Assembly (NCBI RefSeq): GCF_000931935.2
Contig: NZ_AZAC01000001.1
Location: 303,479-367,478, forward strand
Origin: Dethiosulfatarculus sandiegensis
GTDB taxonomy: Bacteria; Desulfobacterota; Desulfarculia; Desulfarculales; Desulfarculaceae
Direction: 5' to 3'
DNA length: 64,000 bases
Part shown: positions 34,600 through 44,215 of the stretch, piece after piece
Layout of the letters: the number at the start of each line of letters is the position of its first letter
Position numbering within the stretch: position 1 is the first letter of the stretch
Notes under the pieces: generated by a model
The model's database searches: none
What the model saw: only the letters and a program-made list of their open reading frames with translations
What the model was told of the DNA's origin: nothing
Position numbers and translations under genes: made by a program

Positions 34600-35226
34600 T
34601 TGGCTAGATATCGTGGTTCCGTCTGCCGGCTCTGCCGCCGTGAAGGGCAGAAACTTTTTTTGAAAGGAGACCGCTGCTACAGCGACAAGTGTGCTGTAGA
34701 GCGCCGTGGTTTCCCCCCGGGCCAGCACGGACAGAGACGGGGTAAGGTCAGCGATTATGGTTTGCAGTTGCGCGAGAAACAGAAAGTCAAGCGCATGTAT
34801 GGACTGATGGAAAGTCAGTTCCGCCTTACCTATAAGCGCGCCGCCCACATGAAGGGCGTGACCGGTCACAACCTGCTGTTCTTGTTGGAGACCCGTCTTG
34901 ACAATGTGGCCTATAGGCTGGGTTTTGCCAACTCCCGCAACCAGGCTCGTCAGTTGGTCCGTCACGGTCACGTGATGATCAACGGCCGCCGCACCAACAT
35001 CCCCTCAGCCAGGGTGAAGGTTGGTGACGTAGTGGCTATTCGTGAGCAGAGCAGGGAGTCGGAGCAGATCCAGATTGCCATGGAAGCGGCAGCCAGGCGT
35101 ACCGTCCCCAGTTGGCTCGAGCTTGAAGCCAAGGAGTTCAAAGGGGAGGTCAAGGCCTTGCCGACTCGCGAAGAACTGACCATGCCGATGCAGGAACAGC
35201 TCATCGTCGAGCTCTACTCCCGCTAG
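34600..35226 (+). CDS. rpsD: 30S ribosomal protein S4
   Basis: A 208-residue S4, a primary 16S-binding protein. C9, C12, C26 and C31 mark the zinc-binding form, and the S4 RNA-binding domain includes [20 protein letters not shown]. In E. coli S4 represses the alpha operon. The start is TTG at 34600 behind GGAGG. Confidence 0.97.
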   Translation: MARYRGSVCRLCRREGQKLFLKGDRCYSDKCAVERRGFPPGQHGQRRGKVSDYGLQLREKQKVKRMYGLMESQFRLTYKRAAHMKGVTGHNLLFLLETRLDNVAYRLGFANSRNQARQLVRHGHVMINGRRTNIPSARVKVGDVVAIREQSRESEQIQIAMEAAARRTVPSWLELEAKEFKGEVKALPTREELTMPMQEQLIVELYSR

Positions 35227-35264
35227 AATTAAAAGGCAGGGTACATAATCCCTAGGGAGTTGAC

Positions 35265-36269
35265 ATGGAGAGGAATTGGAGAGAATTGATCAGGCCCACA
35301 CGTTTGGATGTGGACGAAAGAACCCACAGCGAGTTTTACGGAAAGTTCGCCTGTGAGCCATTAGAGCGCGGGTTTGGTCATACAATCGGCAACGCTTTGA
35401 GAAGGATTTTGATCTCCAGCCTGCAAGGTGCTGCGATCACGAACGTCCGCATCGAAGGTGTATTGCATGAGTTCTCCACCATCCCTGGGGTGTTGGAGGA
35501 CGTAAGCGACATTCTTCTGAATCTCAAGGGCGTGCGTCTACGCTACCTGGGGGAAGGGCTGACCCAGCTTACCATTGACGCCAAGGGTGAGCGTGTTCTC
35601 AAGGCCGGTGATATTATCACCCCCCCCGACGTGGAGATCATGAACCCTGATCATCACATCGCGACCCTGGGACCTGAAGGCGAGATCAAGGCCGAACTCA
35701 CGGTGAACACCGGAAACGGCTATAAAATTGCTGAGCGGAATAAAAACGAGGATGACCCCATTGGTTTCATCGCCTTGGATGCCGCCTTCTCGCCCATAAC
35801 CAAGGTTAACTATGTGGTGACACAGGCCAGGGTCGGCCAGATTACGGACTATGATAAGCTGACCTTGGAGGTCCACACCAACGGAGCTGTCAAGCCCGAA
35901 GATGCCGTGGCTTATGCCGCGAAGATTTTAAAAGAACAACTTACGATCTTTATCAACTTCCCGGAAGAGCCCGAGCCTGAGATCGTTGAGGAAGAGGAAG
36001 AACCGCCGGTTAACGAAAACCTCTTCCGTACAGTGGACGAGCTGGAACTCAGCGTGCGTTCGGCTAACTGCCTTAAGAACGCAAATATTAAATATATCGG
36101 TGAGTTGGTCCAGCGCACTGAGAGCGAGATGCTCAAGACCAAAAACTTTGGCCGCAAATCCTTAAACGAGATCAAGGAAATGCTGGCCGACATGGATCTT
36201 ACGCTGGGCATGACACTAGAGAACTTCCCCGCCCGGGAAGAGCTAGACGCAAGGAATAAAGAAAAATGA
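35265..36269 (+). CDS. rpoA: DNA-directed RNA polymerase subunit alpha
   Basis: A 334-residue alpha subunit. The N-terminal dimerisation domain ([19 protein letters not shown]) is joined by a very acidic linker near residues 225-250 to the C-terminal domain with [20 protein letters not shown], which contacts UP elements and activators. Its stop overlaps the rplQ start (ATGA). Confidence 0.97.
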   Translation: MERNWRELIRPTRLDVDERTHSEFYGKFACEPLERGFGHTIGNALRRILISSLQGAAITNVRIEGVLHEFSTIPGVLEDVSDILLNLKGVRLRYLGEGLTQLTIDAKGERVLKAGDIITPPDVEIMNPDHHIATLGPEGEIKAELTVNTGNGYKIAERNKNEDDPIGFIALDAAFSPITKVNYVVTQARVGQITDYDKLTLEVHTNGAVKPEDAVAYAAKILKEQLTIFINFPEEPEPEIVEEEEEPPVNENLFRTVDELELSVRSANCLKNANIKYIGELVQRTESEMLKTKNFGRKSLNEIKEMLADMDLTLGMTLENFPAREELDARNKEK

Positions 36270-36637
36270 GGCACAAGCGTCTTTCTAGGAGACTTTCGCG
36301 CACCACAGCCCATCGCAAGGCGATGATGCGCAACTTGGTTACCTCCCTGTTCCTTCATGACAGGCTGGAAACAACTTTGGCTAAAGCCAAGGAGTTGCGC
36401 CCGGTTGCGGAAAAAATGATAACTCTGGCCAAGCGTGGCGATCTTCATGCCCGCCGTCAGGCCGAGTCTTTTATCCGCAGCCACACCGTCTGCGGTAAGC
36501 TATTTGAGGACGGCAAGAGCCGTTATCAGGACCGTCCCGGTGGATACATTCGCATAACCCATACCAGGGTCAGACGCGGCGATGCCGCTCCCATGGCCAT
36601 GGTGGAGCTGGTAAACGCTCCGGCTAAAGAAAAATAA
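36266..36637 (+). CDS. rplQ: 50S ribosomal protein L17
   Basis: A 123-residue L17, the last gene of the alpha cluster. It starts [20 protein letters not shown] and contains [20 protein letters not shown]. It overlaps rpoA by 4 nt. A strong terminator begins 24 nt after its stop. Confidence 0.97.
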   Translation: MRHKRLSRRLSRTTAHRKAMMRNLVTSLFLHDRLETTLAKAKELRPVAEKMITLAKRGDLHARRQAESFIRSHTVCGKLFEDGKSRYQDRPGGYIRITHTRVRRGDAAPMAMVELVNAPAKEK

Positions 36638-36660
36638 CCGGAACGCACCCAAAGCTTGTT

Positions 36661-36703
36661 AAAACGGGGATAACCTGGAATACCGGGTGATCCCCGTTTT
36701 TTT
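36661..36703 (+). terminator. Intrinsic terminator after rplQ, probably bidirectional
   Basis: An 11-bp stem AAAACGGGGAT (36661-36671) with ATCCCCGTTTT (36690-36700) is extended inward by further pairs and followed by seven T residues. The four A residues at the 5' side give a short T run on the opposite strand, so it can also end the minus-strand transcript of the gene ending at 36702. Confidence 0.9.
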
Positions 36704-38006
36704 ATTTAACGCCCAGGGCAGTGGCCAAAAGATCTACGATATGCACTACCTTTTGTCCTGTCTGATATTTCAAGACTCCGCTTTTGAGTTGAATCATGCA
36801 GGCCGGGCATCCGGTTGCGATTAACTTTACCCCGGTTTTTTCGGCACGGATCATTTTGGCTTTTAGTATCTGTTGGGATACATCCTTGTGAACCAGGCCA
36901 TAAGTCCCGCCCGAACCGCAACACTGATCAGGCTTTTCCATTTCAACAAGCCCGCCTCTACTAATCAGGTTGAGTAAATGGCGAGGCTGGTCCAGTATAC
37001 CTTGGCCCCGGGCCAGGTGACAGGGATCATGATAGGTTAGGCCTTGGCACAAGGGTCTGGTGAAGTGTTCCTCAAGAAGCTTGGGGTCGAATTGGGAAAT
37101 CAGAAATTCCGATATATCCATGACGTCATCAGCCATGGCCCTGGCTTTTTCCGCCAGTTCTGGAGAGTCGGCCAGCAGATGCGGGTAGACCTTTTTCAGG
37201 GTGAATCCACAAGAGGCGCAGAGAATCACAATCTTCTGCCCAGCCGGTCGGCCACTCAAAGCCTCCAGGTTTTTAAGGGCATTTTCCCGGGCTATGGTGA
37301 TCTCACCATTTACATGCATGGGTGCGGCGCAGCAAATCTGTTCCTTGGGAATCTGTACGCTCACCCCCAGGGCGTTAAGCACCTTTACCAGGTTTGCGGC
37401 CTGTTGAGTGAAGGCATGATTGGCCAGGCAGCCCGTAAAAAAACTTACCGTAGTTTTTTCTCCTCGGGCCGGAAAAACCTCCGGCGAAGAAGCCCTGAAG
37501 CCAGGCCAATCCAATCTGGGTATGTATTGATTTTGGTCAACATAGGGCAGGGGAAACCTGCGTCGCAGACCGCTTTCCATGGGTAAGGATTTAAAGGCCA
37601 AGGGTTCCAGCAAGGCTGCCTGTCTGATGGTCTTCTCCGGCAGGGTAAGCCCCTTTATCACCAGTTTTTTTATAAAAGGCAGCCCCTGTTTCCGGCTGAC
37701 CAGCGCCCTGGCTAGTGGGATTATGCGCTCTGTCTTAACCTGGCTGCCGCATTTTTCCTGGCAGGCCAGGCACATGATGCAGTTGTCCAAAGTCTGGCCC
37801 AGGGGGGTGTTCAATTCCAGATCCCGGCTGGTTATGGCATCCAAAAGGGCTATGCGGCCTCGGCTGGTGAATTTTTCCAGTTTAAGCTGCTCATAAACCG
37901 GGCAAACACTGCGGCATTCGCCGCATCTCACGCATTTATCCAACTCTGTCTTTAGCTCATCCAGAAGTCCGGACTCAAAAAAGCTGTTTTCTGGGGCCAT
38001 GGTCAA
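36702..38006 (-). CDS. GlcF-like iron-sulfur subunit of a 2-hydroxyacid dehydrogenase
   Basis: A 434-residue (Fe-S)-binding protein. Two 4Fe-4S motifs sit at C25/C28/C31/C35 and C76/C79/C82/C86. Two CCG domains follow (for example FFTGCLANH with ICCAAP, and YHDPCHLARG with QCCGSGGTYG). Such proteins pass electrons from a GlcD flavoprotein to quinone or another acceptor. The start ATG overlaps the upstream dehydrogenase stop by 4 nt, so the two are coupled. Glycolate, D-lactate or another 2-hydroxyacid could be the substrate. Confidence 0.9.
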   Translation of the reverse strand: MTMAPENSFFESGLLDELKTELDKCVRCGECRSVCPVYEQLKLEKFTSRGRIALLDAITSRDLELNTPLGQTLDNCIMCLACQEKCGSQVKTERIIPLARALVSRKQGLPFIKKLVIKGLTLPEKTIRQAALLEPLAFKSLPMESGLRRRFPLPYVDQNQYIPRLDWPGFRASSPEVFPARGEKTTVSFFTGCLANHAFTQQAANLVKVLNALGVSVQIPKEQICCAAPMHVNGEITIARENALKNLEALSGRPAGQKIVILCASCGFTLKKVYPHLLADSPELAEKARAMADDVMDISEFLISQFDPKLLEEHFTRPLCQGLTYHDPCHLARGQGILDQPRHLLNLISRGGLVEMEKPDQCCGSGGTYGLVHKDVSQQILKAKMIRAEKTGVKLIATGCPACMIQLKSGVLKYQTGQKVVHIVDLLATALGVK

Positions 38007-39391
38007 TCCCGTTCTTCTGTACGGGGCAGGACCTTTCCCGGATTCAGGATCTGGTTGGGATCCAAAAAAGCCTTTAATTTGGCCATGAATTCAATGGTGG
38101 AGTGGTCCAGGTTCCAGGAAATTTCATCTGTTTTATCAAGGCCAATGCCGTGCTCGGCGGCTATGCGTCCCTCGAGATTGACCGCGGCCTGGTAGATTTC
38201 TCTTCTGACGGTCAGGGCCTGGGCTTTTTCCAGGTCATGCTCATGACCGGCAAAGCTGATATGGATGTTTCCATCCCCAAAATGGCCGAAATTGGCCATG
38301 ACCAGATGGTGGTCCCTGGCCACCTGGTCCAGACTTTTCAGCATATCCGGTAATTGGGCCACAGGGACCGAGATGTCTTCTTCTTCCCAGCGAGGTTTGA
38401 TCAGATGCAAAGAGGCGTGCAGGGAGCGACGCTTTGACCAAAGCCTTTCACGGTCCGCTCCCTTAAGGGCCTGTTCAATCCTGCTGGCCCCGTTTTCCCG
38501 GCAAAGCCTGTCCAAAGAAGCAAGATCAGAGGCCACCTTTTCCTGTCGGCCGTCGACTTCCATCAGCAAAAGGGCCTCTGCCTGGGAGGCCAGGTCAGTG
38601 TCCTCTTTGGCATCCAAGGCCTTGAGGCACTCATGGTCCATGAATTCAAGAATGGAAGGGGTGACATGGGCCCGGGCCATGGCGGGCAGGATTCGGGCTG
38701 CCCGTTGCATGGTGGGGAAAAGGGCCATAAGGGTGCCCTGCTTGGGCGGAAGAGGCAAAAGCCGCAGAATGGCCTGGGTCACTATGCCCAAAGACCCTTC
38801 AGAGCCTACAAAGAGTTCGCTCAAGCTGAACCCGACTACGTCTTTGATGCACTTGGAGCCGGTGTGGATGATCTGCCCGGTGGGCAGAACCACCTCAAGG
38901 CCCAGGACAAAATTCTTGGTGACCCCATATTTGACAGCCCGCATGCCACCTGCATTTTCGGCGATATTGCCGCCCAGGGTGGAAAAATCAACACTGGCAG
39001 GGTCGGGCGGATAGAAAAGTCCGAATCTGGCTGCTTCCCGGGCCAGGTCACCATTGATCACCCCGGGCTCCACCACAGCCAGGCGGTTTGCCTGATCCAG
39101 CTTAAGTATCCGGTTCATCCGCTCCAGGGAAAGGAGAATACCGCCTTTAGCTGCCACAGCCCCGCCGGTAAGGCCGGTTCCCGCGCCTCTCGGGACCAGA
39201 GGTAGGTTGTTTTTATTGGCGAGCTTTACAATTTCGCACACTTGCCCGGTTTTGTCGGGAAGGGCAACCGCCTGGGGCAAGGCGCGGTATTTCCCCGCGT
39301 CATAGGAATAGGTCAAAAGGTCTTCCTCTGCGAACAGGCAGGCCTTTTCACCCAGGATAGATATAAGTTGTTTTTTTATGTCTCTGTTCAT
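38003..39391 (-). CDS. GlcD-like FAD-linked 2-hydroxyacid dehydrogenase
   Basis: A 462-residue flavoprotein of the FAD_binding_4 / FAD-oxidase C family. The FAD-binding loop PRGAGTGLTGG is at residues 67-77, and the C-terminal cap ends with HGIGLDKTDE and a FLDPNQILNPGK signature. The family oxidises D-lactate, glycolate or 2-hydroxyglutarate to the 2-oxoacid. It lies between a LarA-type racemase (7-nt gap) and the GlcF-type subunit (overlap), so racemisation followed by oxidation is a reasonable inference. The exact substrate is not known. Confidence 0.9.
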   Translation of the reverse strand: MNRDIKKQLISILGEKACLFAEEDLLTYSYDAGKYRALPQAVALPDKTGQVCEIVKLANKNNLPLVPRGAGTGLTGGAVAAKGGILLSLERMNRILKLDQANRLAVVEPGVINGDLAREAARFGLFYPPDPASVDFSTLGGNIAENAGGMRAVKYGVTKNFVLGLEVVLPTGQIIHTGSKCIKDVVGFSLSELFVGSEGSLGIVTQAILRLLPLPPKQGTLMALFPTMQRAARILPAMARAHVTPSILEFMDHECLKALDAKEDTDLASQAEALLLMEVDGRQEKVASDLASLDRLCRENGASRIEQALKGADRERLWSKRRSLHASLHLIKPRWEEEDISVPVAQLPDMLKSLDQVARDHHLVMANFGHFGDGNIHISFAGHEHDLEKAQALTVRREIYQAAVNLEGRIAAEHGIGLDKTDEISWNLDHSTIEFMAKLKAFLDPNQILNPGKVLPRTEERD

Positions 39392-39398
39392 TTTATTT

Positions 39399-40667
39399 TT
39401 ATTCGGGATTCACCTGAGGGACCAGATTGCCGCCATGGGTGATTATACCGAGGCTCGGGTTTTTAAAACGCATGGATTCGGCGCTAATGGCCTGCTCCGG
39501 ATTTTCATACCAGGTGAAGTTAATTTTTTGAGCCAAGGCAGAGGGTATGCCTCGGGAGACCAGGCATAGGCGGATTCTTTTAGCCAGCCTGCAGATAAAG
39601 ACCGCTTCCGGGGCTGCCACTTGGTCTTCCACCAGTTGTTTTTCTATCCGGGTGAGCAGAGGCTCAAGCCCCAGGCCAATGTAATCGGCCAGAAGGGGAT
39701 GCCCTCCCATTCCTTCGGCGCAGTCGGCCAAAAGAATAAGACTTCCCTGGTCTTCGGTGAGCATCTCGCCCGAGGCCAGCCCCTTGGTGGCTTGCCAGAA
39801 ATCCAGGTGGTGGGGTTCCGCGTCCACCAGGACCAGGGGGTGGCGGCTCTGGGCAAGGGGACAGTAGACCTGGTTCGTGTATTTGATTCCTTGCCTATGG
39901 GCCAATATAGGGTCGCCGGTCACGCATTGATGGACTTCGCCCTCTTGGTCCAGGATTAAGTTGACTATAAAGTTGAGCGGAGCCAGGGATTGCACCGTGT
40001 CTTCCAGGTCCCTGCGCAGCAGGGCGTCTGTTTTGCCAAGCTGGTTTTCAGTTAGTTTGGTCATGCGCTGGTGAAAACAGCTGATGGTCTCTGCCCCCGA
40101 AGCGCCGGGCAGGATTATTTTGGCCCCGCCGCCGTACCCGGCGTCCAGGTGGGGGCATATCATGCCCAGGCCGATGCGCAGGTCAGCCCGGGCCACTGCC
40201 TTATGCACCCAAAAGGGGATGCCCAAGGGGCTGGTCCCCATGTAAACCATGTTTTCCAGGTTGGTGCAGGGGTCGTTCACTACCTGGTATTTTTGCGCCG
40301 CCCGCGGCCCCAGTTTGGCCTGGATCTCAGGGGGAGTCATGGGGCGATGGGTTCCCAGGGCCAGGACAAAGCAGATCTGAGACGGCGCCACGCCTTTAGC
40401 GTGCAGGGCTTCCAAGATCAGGGGTATGGCCAGGTGGGCCGGGGTCTCCCTGGTGATGTCGTCCACAATGATCGCCACCTGGCTCCGAGGGGAGGCCAAA
40501 CGGTCCAGGGTCTCTGAGCCTATGGGACGGCTCAGGGCCTTTTTGATCAAGGCTTGGGGATCATCCGGGCAGGTGACCGGAGTGGGGCTTATAACTTCTG
40601 TGGGCAGGGCGCCACTTATATCAAGCTTTATATCCCGGCCTGGATAAGGCAAATTTACTTGCGCCAA
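39399..40667 (-). CDS. LarA-type nickel-dependent 2-hydroxyacid racemase
   Basis: A 422-residue LarA family protein, the length of lactate racemase (about 424). H107 in GTHRP, H173 in PHLDAGYGGGAK, K183 and H199 match by motif the catalytic histidines, the cofactor-anchoring lysine and a nickel ligand of Lactiplantibacillus LarA. TTG at 40667 is chosen because AAGGAG precedes it by 7 nt and the protein then opens MAQVNLPYPG. A longer frame from 40727 lacks a good ribosome binding site. LarA homologues act on several 2-hydroxyacids, so lactate is not certain. No larB, larC or larE cofactor genes are in the window. Confidence 0.85.
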   Translation of the reverse strand: MAQVNLPYPGRDIKLDISGALPTEVISPTPVTCPDDPQALIKKALSRPIGSETLDRLASPRSQVAIIVDDITRETPAHLAIPLILEALHAKGVAPSQICFVLALGTHRPMTPPEIQAKLGPRAAQKYQVVNDPCTNLENMVYMGTSPLGIPFWVHKAVARADLRIGLGMICPHLDAGYGGGAKIILPGASGAETISCFHQRMTKLTENQLGKTDALLRRDLEDTVQSLAPLNFIVNLILDQEGEVHQCVTGDPILAHRQGIKYTNQVYCPLAQSRHPLVLVDAEPHHLDFWQATKGLASGEMLTEDQGSLILLADCAEGMGGHPLLADYIGLGLEPLLTRIEKQLVEDQVAAPEAVFICRLAKRIRLCLVSRGIPSALAQKINFTWYENPEQAISAESMRFKNPSLGIITHGGNLVPQVNPE

Positions 40668-40781
40668 AACAGGTCTCCTTAAAAGATGGGAGCCCAGGCA
40701 ACCGATTGCCAAGGGCTGGGGCTGCATAATATCCGGCCGCAGGAAAAATGTTACTAAAAGCTGGTTTTGCGGAAGGGCTTT

Positions 40782-41462
40782 TTAATGGCCCTCCATTTCA
40801 ATGGATACTCCCGGTATGGCCAGGCGTTTGCTTAAAAGGTGCAGGATGAGGCTGGCCAGGCCCACCAGAATAAAATAGATGAGGGCAACCAGAATATAGG
40901 TGGAGATGGGGGCAAAAAGCCTGCTGGAGATGATCTTGGCCTGGCCCATCAGGTCCGGCACGGCTATTAGAAACACCACGGCTGTGTATTTCACCATGGA
41001 GATCATTTCATTGGACCAGGCCGGAATGGCCAGGCGGAAGGCCTGGGGCAGGATGATGTGGCGCAGGGCTCCCCATTTGCTCATGCCAATGGCTCTGGCC
41101 GCCTTCATCTGCCCGCTGCCCACAGCCTGGATGGCTCCTCGGAAATATTCGGCCTGATAGGCGCTGCTGTTCAAGCCCAGGGTGAGATAGGCCGCCGCCA
41201 TGCGGGAAAAGCTGATACCCAGCTCGGGCAGGCCGTAATAGACTACAAAGAGCTGAACCAGCAAGGGAGTGCCCCGGAAAAGGGTCAGGTAACCCAATAC
41301 AATGCGGTTGATCCAGGGCCCGCCGCTGGTGCGCAGCACAGCCAGGGGAAGGCCGATGACAAAACCCAGGAAAAGGGCTCCCAGGGTGAGTGTTATCGTC
41401 ACCTGGGTCCCGTCTATAAGTTCGGGTAAGGCGTCTTTTGCAAACAGAAAAAACTCGGTCAT
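40782..41462 (-). CDS. Polar amino-acid-type ABC transporter permease
   Basis: A 226-residue inner-membrane permease of the His/Glu/Gln (HisM/GlnP) type. The first helix region carries LIDGTQVTITLTLGAL and the EAA loop reads KAARAIGMSKWGALRHIILPQA. It pairs with the permease at 42322 and the ATPase at 41557. It lies upstream of the racemase gene in the same direction, after a 114-nt gap. Confidence 0.92.
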   Translation of the reverse strand: MTEFFLFAKDALPELIDGTQVTITLTLGALFLGFVIGLPLAVLRTSGGPWINRIVLGYLTLFRGTPLLVQLFVVYYGLPELGISFSRMAAAYLTLGLNSSAYQAEYFRGAIQAVGSGQMKAARAIGMSKWGALRHIILPQAFRLAIPAWSNEMISMVKYTAVVFLIAVPDLMGQAKIISSRLFAPISTYILVALIYFILVGLASLILHLLSKRLAIPGVSIEMEGH

Positions 41463-41556
41463 TTACACCTACCGGCTCGGTTCGCCGGCCTCTTTATGCT
41501 TAAAACCTTGGTAAGCTTTTGGTTTTACAGTCATAGTCTTGCTTAGAGACTCGGCT

Positions 41557-42312
41557 TTAGCCGGTTTCCTCCATGCGGTTCAACATGGAAAGAAACTGTC
41601 GGGCCCTGTCTGTCTGGGGCTTGGCGAAAAAATCTCCCGGCGGGGCCTGCTCCACAATATGGCCGCCTTCCATGAAGATGATTCGGTCCGCCACTTCCTT
41701 GGCAAAGCCCATTTCATGGGAAACCACCACCATGGTCATGCCGTCGGCCGCCACTTTTTTCATGACGCTCAATACCTCGCCGGTAAGCTCGGGGTCCAGG
41801 GCGCTGGTGGGTTCGTCGAACAGGATCACATGGGGATCCATGCCGAGCGCCCGGGCTATGCCCACCCTTTGTTTTTGTCCGCCCGAAAGTTGAGAGGGGT
41901 ATTTATCGGCATGTTCAGCCATCCCCACCCGCAAAAGTTCTCTCATGGCCTTTTGCCTGGCGTCTTGCTTGGCCATGCCCAACACCCTGCACATGCCTAT
42001 GGAGACATTTTCCAGGGCGTTTAAATGGTTGAACAAGTTGAACTCCTGAAAAACCATGCCAATGCGCTGGCGCACCTTGTCCTGGTCTGTGCCGGGGGCG
42101 GTTATCTCTTTTTTGTCCAGCCAGATGCTGCCCTTGCTGGGCTTTATCAGAAGATTGATGCAGTTTAAAAGGGTGCTCTTGCCGGTGCCGCTGGGCCCTA
42201 TGAGCACAACTACTTCGCTGGGCATCACATCAAAGGAAACACCTTTGATGACCTCGAGCTGGCCAAAGGTCTTGTGCAGGTTGTCTATTCTGATGATCGG
42301 TTGATCAGCCAT
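41557..42312 (-). CDS. Polar amino-acid-type ABC transporter ATPase
   Basis: A 251-residue ATPase with Walker [10 protein letters not shown] (39-47), the signature LSGGQKQRV and Walker [13 protein letters not shown]. It is closest in pattern to GlnQ/HisP, which energise uptake of polar amino acids. It sits between the two permease genes. Confidence 0.94.
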   Translation of the reverse strand: MADQPIIRIDNLHKTFGQLEVIKGVSFDVMPSEVVVLIGPSGTGKSTLLNCINLLIKPSKGSIWLDKKEITAPGTDQDKVRQRIGMVFQEFNLFNHLNALENVSIGMCRVLGMAKQDARQKAMRELLRVGMAEHADKYPSQLSGGQKQRVGIARALGMDPHVILFDEPTSALDPELTGEVLSVMKKVAADGMTMVVVSHEMGFAKEVADRIIFMEGGHIVEQAPPGDFFAKPQTDRARQFLSMLNRMEETG

Positions 42313-42321
42313 GAAAAATCC

Positions 42322-42954
42322 TTAAATCTCAATCTTGTAGCGATGTTCCAGCGTTTCCAGCACCCGAATGGCCAAAAGCGTCAGCAAAAGGTAGAGGATT
42401 GCCGCTGTGGCAAAGGCCTGAAACGGCTCCATGGTGCGGGCGCTGACATGCTGGGCCTTGCGCATTATTTCCGGTACGCCGATTACATAGACCAGCGAGG
42501 AATCCTTTAAAACCAAGGTGACTTCATTGGCCCAGGAGGGCAGGGCGACCCGCATGGCCTGGGGCGCGATAATGTGCCGGATTGCTTTGAAGCGGGACAT
42601 GCCAATGGCCCTGGCCGCCTTCATCTGGCCCGGGGGAATGGAGTTCAAGGCGCCGTGCACAATCTCGCTCTGATAGGCTCCGCTGGCAAAACCAAGGGCT
42701 ATGGCCCCGGATAGGAAGGGCGACAGATCAACCAGCTCGGCAATGACAAAATACAAAATGAAGATGATTACAACTACGGGAAGGGCCCTTACCACGGTGC
42801 TGTAGGTCGCGGCCAGGCTTTTCAGGACCGGGCCGCCGTAGACCCTGAAGATGCCCATCAAGGTGCCTAGAACAAGACCCAGGCCCAGGGCAATACCAGT
42901 AACCGATACTGTTATCCAAAGGCCGGGGAGTATGAATCTGAATGTATCCCACAT
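42322..42954 (-). CDS. Polar amino-acid-type ABC transporter permease
   Basis: A 210-residue permease. It has an N-terminal helix with LWITVSVTGIALGLGLVLG and the EAA loop KAARAIGMSRFKAIRHIIAPQA. It is homologous to the permease at 40782, so the importer is probably a heterodimer. A 359-nt folded gap separates it from the binding-protein gene upstream. Confidence 0.92.
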   Translation of the reverse strand: MWDTFRFILPGLWITVSVTGIALGLGLVLGTLMGIFRVYGGPVLKSLAATYSTVVRALPVVVIIFILYFVIAELVDLSPFLSGAIALGFASGAYQSEIVHGALNSIPPGQMKAARAIGMSRFKAIRHIIAPQAMRVALPSWANEVTLVLKDSSLVYVIGVPEIMRKAQHVSARTMEPFQAFATAAILYLLLTLLAIRVLETLEHRYKIEI

Positions 42955-43251
42955 AAACGGATTCCATGGCCTCAGGCTTTTGTGCGGCAGCCCGGGGAAA
43001 AGGAGAAAACGGGTTTTTCCCTTTTCCTGATTCCGGTTGACGCTTTATTGACTAACTGCCTGAGAAACCGGTTATAAACGTTTTTTGGCCCGGCAACGGC
43101 CCGGACCAAAAAAATAAAGAATAAAAGACGGGTGAACCTCTCGGGGACGGCATTGCCGTTCCGGAGGCTTCCCTGCTTTTACTTTTAGAAAAAGAGCATC
43201 AAATTCAAGATTTTAAAGGATCCATCCTTTGGCGCCCCTTAAATATCCCAA

Positions 43252-43284
43252 CCGTTTCAGACCGGTTGCCTCGGTCTGAAACGG
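43252..43284 (-). promoter_or_regulatory. 13-bp hairpin downstream of the binding-protein gene
   Basis: The arms 43252-43264 and 43272-43284 are perfectly complementary around a 7-nt loop. The structure starts 30 nt after the binding-protein stop on the minus strand and has no T tract. Such hairpins often protect the mRNA of abundant binding proteins. The rest of the 359-nt gap (42955-43313) holds weaker inverted repeats, for example at 43081-43113, and no gene. Confidence 0.55.
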
Positions 43285-43313
43285 CTGATTTTATTGTTCA
43301 GGTTACAGTCTGG

Positions 43314-44111
43314 CTACTGTAATTCCCACTTGTCCATAAGTTTTTTAAGGGTGCCGTCGGCCTTGATGGATTCAATGGCCTTGTCAATTTCCGCCTTGAG
43401 TGCATCGGCTCCCTTGGGAAGGGCAATGGACTGACCGCCGCCGACTGTTTCGCCGGTCACCAGTGCTATGTCAAGTCCTGCCTTTTGGGCCAGTTTCTTG
43501 GCCGGGTCGGCAATGATGAAAAGCACCTCAACCCTGCCGTTGGCCACGTCCATGGCCGCGTTATCCACCCGCTCATAGGAGAAATATCTGTCCTTATCCA
43601 TTTTTCCGGTGTCGATCAGGTTTGTTTTGACCCATTTTTCCTGGATGGTGCCGGTCTGGCTGGCCACCTTGTAGGGGGCGGCGTCATGAGGGGAGTTCAA
43701 CTTGATTTTAGAGCCTTTCTTGACCAGAAAAGCGTCCTTGATCTTGTGGTATACGGTTGAGAAATCAACCTTTTTCTTTCTGGCGGGGGTGGCCTGCATG
43801 GCGGCTATGACCGCGTCGATTTTCTTGGCCTGCAATGCGGTGATGAGGCTGTCAAAACCCATGTCTTTAATCTCAACCTTGATCCCCATGCGCTTTGCCA
43901 CTTCCCGGATCAGGTCCATGTCAAAACCCACGAATTTATTGTCGGCATCCACCGCCTCATAAGGGGGATAGTCTGCGGAAGTGCCCACAATCAGCTTGCC
44001 TGATTTTTTGACCTTGGCCAGTACATCATCGCCTGCCAGGGCATAGGCCGGGGCCATTAAAAAGGAAAGGGCGCAGAGCATAAGAATTGATTTTTTCAAA
44101 CAGCAGGTCAT
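43314..44111 (-). CDS. Periplasmic polar amino-acid-binding protein
   Basis: A 265-residue solute-binding protein of family 3 with a signal peptide (MTCCLKKSILMLCALSFLM, cleavage near AYALA). The mature part opens LIVGTSADYPPYEAVD and contains GFDMDLIREVAKRMG, typical of His/Glu/Arg-binding proteins. ATG at 44111 is chosen for the preceding GGAGGA; a longer frame to 44162 adds residues before the signal peptide. The ligand is unknown, though the cluster suggests an amino acid or hydroxyacid. Confidence 0.92.
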   Translation of the reverse strand: MTCCLKKSILMLCALSFLMAPAYALAGDDVLAKVKKSGKLIVGTSADYPPYEAVDADNKFVGFDMDLIREVAKRMGIKVEIKDMGFDSLITALQAKKIDAVIAAMQATPARKKKVDFSTVYHKIKDAFLVKKGSKIKLNSPHDAAPYKVASQTGTIQEKWVKTNLIDTGKMDKDRYFSYERVDNAAMDVANGRVEVLFIIADPAKKLAQKAGLDIALVTGETVGGGQSIALPKGADALKAEIDKAIESIKADGTLKKLMDKWELQ

Positions 44112-44215
44112 GGTCTTCCTCCAAGTACAAATTGGATCTTGGCTAAGAACGTTTGTTTTCAAACACCCGTTTTGATAATTTAATTACCGCCCAAAAAGGC
44201 CTTCCAGAGCGGAAC

